NCBI GenBank assembly: GCA_041545745.1
Contig: CP168152.1
Span: 2,354,001 to 2,418,000 of the forward strand
DNA from: Stenotrophomonas indicatrix
Lineage (GTDB): Bacteria > Pseudomonadota > Gammaproteobacteria > Xanthomonadales > Xanthomonadaceae
Direction: 5' to 3'
Length of the DNA stretch: 64,000 nucleotides
Below the pieces are notes generated by a model. The model searched no databases, had not been told where the DNA came from, and saw only the letters and a program-made list of their open reading frames with translations. Below, piece by piece: positions 61,278 through 64,000 of this stretch (positions within the stretch are counted from its first letter, which is position 1; every line of letters starts with the position of its first letter). The position numbers and the translations under genes were made by a program.

Positions 61278-61838
61278 CTACGCCTTCCGGGACTGCTCGG
61301 GAGAGAGCAGCCCGCCGATCCGCTCGGTCAACTGTGCGCGCACCTTCTCGTCCAGCTGGCCTCCGTACATGGCCTCGTAGATCCACAGGCCGTCGGCGGC
61401 CAGCCGCGCCACGAAATTGTCCAGCACCGCAGGGTCGTCGCTGCCGGCGGCCGGTGGCGAAGGTGCCCAGCGCTGCACCACCGGTGCCCACGGCCGCTCG
61501 CTGGGGAACTCAGGGCCCACCGAGTCCAGCATGAACATCAGCTCGGCGCGGGTGGCACTCTGCGCCGAAACGCGCACGAAGGTCTGGTAACGCTCCAGCG
61601 CAGTGGCCTCGCCAGCCGACTTGCCCAGCAGCGCCTCCATCGATGCTTCCCAGCTCTGCACCAGGTGCTCGTCGATGCCACGCAGCAACGCTTCGCGCGA
61701 CGGGAAGTGGTACAGCAGGCCGCCACGGGTCAACTGCGCCTCGGCCGCCACCGATTCAAAGGTGACCGCACGCACGCCGTCGCGGTTGATCACGCTGACG
61801 GCGGCGTCGAGGATGCGCTCGCGCTTGCTGGTTCTCAT
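61278..61838 (-). CDS. TetR-family transcriptional repressor
   Basis: 186 aa. N-terminal helix-turn-helix: RERILDAAVSVINRDGVRAV, AEAQLTRGGLLYHFPSREAL. The C-terminal ligand-binding domain is helical and has no recognisable specificity. It lies five bases after the MFS efflux gene on the same strand, so repressor and pump are co-transcribed. A palindromic site in front of the pump gene is the obvious target. The organisation parallels SmvR/SmvA and QacR/QacA systems, which respond to cationic biocides. Confidence 0.92.
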   Translation of the reverse strand: MRTSKRERILDAAVSVINRDGVRAVTFESVAAEAQLTRGGLLYHFPSREALLRGIDEHLVQSWEASMEALLGKSAGEATALERYQTFVRVSAQSATRAELMFMLDSVGPEFPSERPWAPVVQRWAPSPPAAGSDDPAVLDNFVARLAADGLWIYEAMYGGQLDEKVRAQLTERIGGLLSPEQSRKA

Positions 61839-61843
61839 TGCCG

Positions 61844-63376
61844 CTATTTTACGCGATCGGCGGCGCCGTCGCGGCTACCGGCGCGTCCACGCAGCAGGCG
61901 CGCGATGATCGCCGCGCCGCCCGCCAGCACCGCACTGATCACCAGCAGCACGATCTGGTAACCGCGATCGTAGGCCGCGGTTGCAAGGGCAAACCACTGC
62001 CCCTGCCCCGTGTCACGCGCCACGTGCAACGCCTGGGTGAACCCCTCGCGCGCAGCGGCGGGAATGTCCACCGACTCCGGCAGGAACGCGCCGTACATCG
62101 CAGCGCTGAGGCTGCCCAGCAGCGCGACCGCCAGCAGGCCACCGAACTCGTAGGACACTTCTTCGACCGATGAGGCCATGCCCGCACGATGCGGCGGCAC
62201 GTTGTTGAGGATGGCGGTGGACGCCACCGAGATCGCAGCACCCATGCCGAAGCCGGTGATCGCCATGCCGGCCACCACCCAGCCCAGGCCATGCGGAAAG
62301 CCCAGCGCCACCAGCGCCACACCCACCGCGCCAGCCGCCAGACCACCGCAGATCAGTGGGCGAAGGCCGACGCGATGCAGCACGCTGCCACCCAGCAACG
62401 CGCTGGGCAGGCTGCCCAGCGCCGCCACCGACACCAGCAGGCCCGCCTGCAACGGGCTGAGGCCGGCCACCAGCTGGAAACGCTGGGTGGTGAGCAGCTG
62501 CAGCCCGGCCATCGCAAACAGGGTGAACACCGCCGACAGCGTGCCGGCAAGGAAGGCCGGATTGCGGAAGATGGTGAAATCCAGCAGCGGATACGGCAAC
62601 TGCTGCTGACGGCGGCTGAAGGCGAAGCCGGCGCTGAGCGCCAGCAGCAGCGAAACAGCGCCCACACCGTACGAGGGCGGCGTAGCGATCAGCGACTTGA
62701 TCGCCAATACCAGGCCCGACAGCGCTGCCAGTGCAAGCAGCGAGGACAACAGGTCCCATGGGCGGGTGCTGTCGCGCTGCCCTTCCGGCGCCAGTACCAG
62801 GGTCGCGATGAAGGCGACCACCACCACCGGCACGTTGATCAGGAACACCGAGCCCCACCAGAAGTGCTGCAGCAGCCAGCCGCCGATGATCGGCCCTAGG
62901 GCTGCACCGATGATGGCCACCGAACCCCAGATCGCGATGGCGATGTTGCGCTCGCGCTCTTCATGGAAGCTGAGCCCGATCAATGCCAGCGTGGCCGGCA
63001 TCATCGCCGCCGCACCCACGGCGAGGAACGCACGCGCTGCGATCAGCTGCCCTGCGGTCGCAGAGAACGCCGCTGCCAACGAGGCGATGCCGAACACCAC
63101 CAGGCCAACCAGGAACATCCGGCGGTGGCCGATGCGGTCGCCCAGGGTGCCAGCGCCCAGCAGCAGGCCGGCCATCACCAGCGGATAGGCGTTGATGATC
63201 CACAGCGCCTGCCCGGCACTGGCCGAGAGCTCCTCGGTCAGGGTTGGCAGCGCCGTGTACAGCACCGAGTTGTCCAACGTGACCAGCAGCAGGCCGGCGG
63301 CGACGGTGAACAGCAGCGACCAGCGTCGGGCGCGCGACAGGGACGGAGCACCGTCCAAGGGCGGGGAGAGAGCCAT
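61844..63376 (-). CDS. 14-TM MFS drug efflux transporter (DHA2, SmvA/QacA/LfrA-like)
   Basis: 510 aa from the ATG at 63376 with AGG 6 bases upstream. An in-frame ATG at 63406 would put the operator directly at the start codon and is less likely. The N-terminal LLFTVAAGLLLVTLDNSVLY has the membrane Asp of this family (motif D1), followed by GTLGDRIGHRRMFLVGLVVF (motif A). About 14 hydrophobic helices are seen in total, with motif C in VAIIGAALGPIIGGWLLQ. Expected to export cationic biocides, dyes or drugs in exchange for protons. It forms an operon with the TetR gene. Confidence 0.92.
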   Translation of the reverse strand: MALSPPLDGAPSLSRARRWSLLFTVAAGLLLVTLDNSVLYTALPTLTEELSASAGQALWIINAYPLVMAGLLLGAGTLGDRIGHRRMFLVGLVVFGIASLAAAFSATAGQLIAARAFLAVGAAAMMPATLALIGLSFHEERERNIAIAIWGSVAIIGAALGPIIGGWLLQHFWWGSVFLINVPVVVVAFIATLVLAPEGQRDSTRPWDLLSSLLALAALSGLVLAIKSLIATPPSYGVGAVSLLLALSAGFAFSRRQQQLPYPLLDFTIFRNPAFLAGTLSAVFTLFAMAGLQLLTTQRFQLVAGLSPLQAGLLVSVAALGSLPSALLGGSVLHRVGLRPLICGGLAAGAVGVALVALGFPHGLGWVVAGMAITGFGMGAAISVASTAILNNVPPHRAGMASSVEEVSYEFGGLLAVALLGSLSAAMYGAFLPESVDIPAAAREGFTQALHVARDTGQGQWFALATAAYDRGYQIVLLVISAVLAGGAAIIARLLRGRAGSRDGAADRVK

Positions 63377-63407
63377 GGAAACCTGGATGGGAAGGGGTAC
63401 GTCCATA

Positions 63408-63431
63408 ACTATACAGGATGTCCTGTACAGT
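63408..63431. promoter_or_regulatory. Palindromic TetR-type operator before the MFS-TetR operon
   Basis: TACAGGATGTCCTGTA (63412-63427) is a perfect inverted repeat, extended by matching ACT/AGT at both ends with one mismatched pair (24 bp overall). It ends 32 bases upstream of the pump start codon, where a promoter is expected, and is the likely binding site of the co-transcribed TetR repressor. Confidence 0.82.
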
Positions 63432-63499
63432 TACGAATGTCCCAGCGGACGCCATTCAGCTTCCGGGAGGCGCCATGCCCGCTGCCGCAAGGCCCTGGC

Positions 63500-64000
63500 T
63501 TACCTGCATTCCCCGGGCAATGCCGCGACCGCCTGCACTATCGGGTCCTGCATGGCGTGTCCCACCTCGGCATCCAGCTCGCCACGCAGATGGCCGTGCT
63601 GCCGCTGCATCTCGTCTTCGCACAACGCACGCACCCGCGCACGAGCGTTGCTGCGCAGTGTGCTGCAGCGCCAATCCACCCCTCCCAGCGGCAGCACCGA
63701 ATAGACCACGCTGTTGCAGGCGTTGCCGGCGCGCTCTGGCAGCGGGCGCCCGCCAAAGTCACGCGGCACACTGCTGCGCTGCGGGTCGAAGTAGCTGTCC
63801 GGGAAGGTGCGTGCGTACTGATCGATATCCACCTCGACACTGCCGCCATCGCCTGCCGGCAGGCGCAGTGGCTGGCCGCAGCCGGTGGCGTCGGCGCGGT
63901 GCTGGATGTACTGGTAGATCGGTCGGTCCAGGCTCGCATCCTGCGTGGTCACGGTGCTCACCGCCGCCAGCACCGGCAGCGACGCACGGTTGGCCATGCG
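63500..64000 (-). CDS. Unknown protein, C-terminal part running off the window
   Basis: At least 166 residues remain open to the right edge; the methionine codon at 63997 has no visible ribosome site, so the gene probably starts outside. Visible segments include RPIYQYIQHRADATGCGQPL, a Cys in RAGNACNSVVYSVLPLGGVD, WRCSTLRSNARARVRALCED and a C-terminal Cys, four or five cysteines in all, which suggests an exported protein with disulfides. I recognise no family. Confidence 0.55.
   Translation of the reverse strand, partial: RMANRASLPVLAAVSTVTTQDASLDRPIYQYIQHRADATGCGQPLRLPAGDGGSVEVDIDQYARTFPDSYFDPQRSSVPRDFGGRPLPERAGNACNSVVYSVLPLGGVDWRCSTLRSNARARVRALCEDEMQRQHGHLRGELDAEVGHAMQDPIVQAVAALPGECR

Overview
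The window looks like a chromosomal segment of a Stenotrophomonas maltophilia-complex gammaproteobacterium (Xanthomonadaceae). The main evidence is a close relative of the L1 subclass B3 metallo-beta-lactamase, GTAG-ended palindromes of the SMAG type, a CopL-like protein, high GC content and dense, often overlapping genes. I see no rRNA, tRNA, CRISPR array, transposase or phage gene. All identifications were made by reading the sequence; no database search was run, and alignments to named proteins are from memory.

Layout. 1-6882 (+): a tightly overlapping lipid-modification operon (desaturase, FAD oxidoreductase, DUF1365, CFA-synthase-like, DUF2878, DUF1295, a second CFA/coclaurine-type methyltransferase, lipocalin lipoprotein). 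7051-9830 (+): an SPFH protein, a zinc-ribbon membrane protein and a small membrane protein, resembling the YdjI/YdjG membrane-stress partners of Bacillus. 10051-15895 (+): Tat-exported tyrosinase, secreted Inh-type protein, unknown membrane protein, CDF transporter, 3-methyladenine glycosylase and a small protein. 15966-20667: GGDEF protein, AlkZ/YcaQ-type glycosylase, TraX-like protein, proline iminopeptidase. 20933-24818 (+): small MgtE-N-like protein, MgtA-type Mg2+ ATPase, MgtC. 24981-27185 (+): FixL/FixJ-like two-component pair and DUF1697.

27227-48785 is an adhesion island: two tandem trimeric autotransporter adhesins, a seven-gene chaperone/usher fimbrial cluster, a 62-codon ORF, two divergent NarL-type response regulators and two large sensor kinases. 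Its most notable feature is a shared promoter architecture. On the minus strand, GTCCGAT is followed 20-21 nt later by a CTAG-containing -10-like element upstream of both adhesins, the major fimbrin and the small ORF, and a one-mismatch version lies upstream of the second kinase. This points to a common regulon controlled by the embedded phosphorelay.

48946-64000: LtrA and a small membrane protein; an ECF sigma/FecR/TonB-receptor unit followed by blaL1; DUF411 and CopL-like copper-related proteins; a secreted helical protein; a YdeP-like molybdopterin oxidoreductase with divergent FdhD; an MFS efflux-TetR operon with a clear palindromic operator; and a truncated unknown gene at the right edge.
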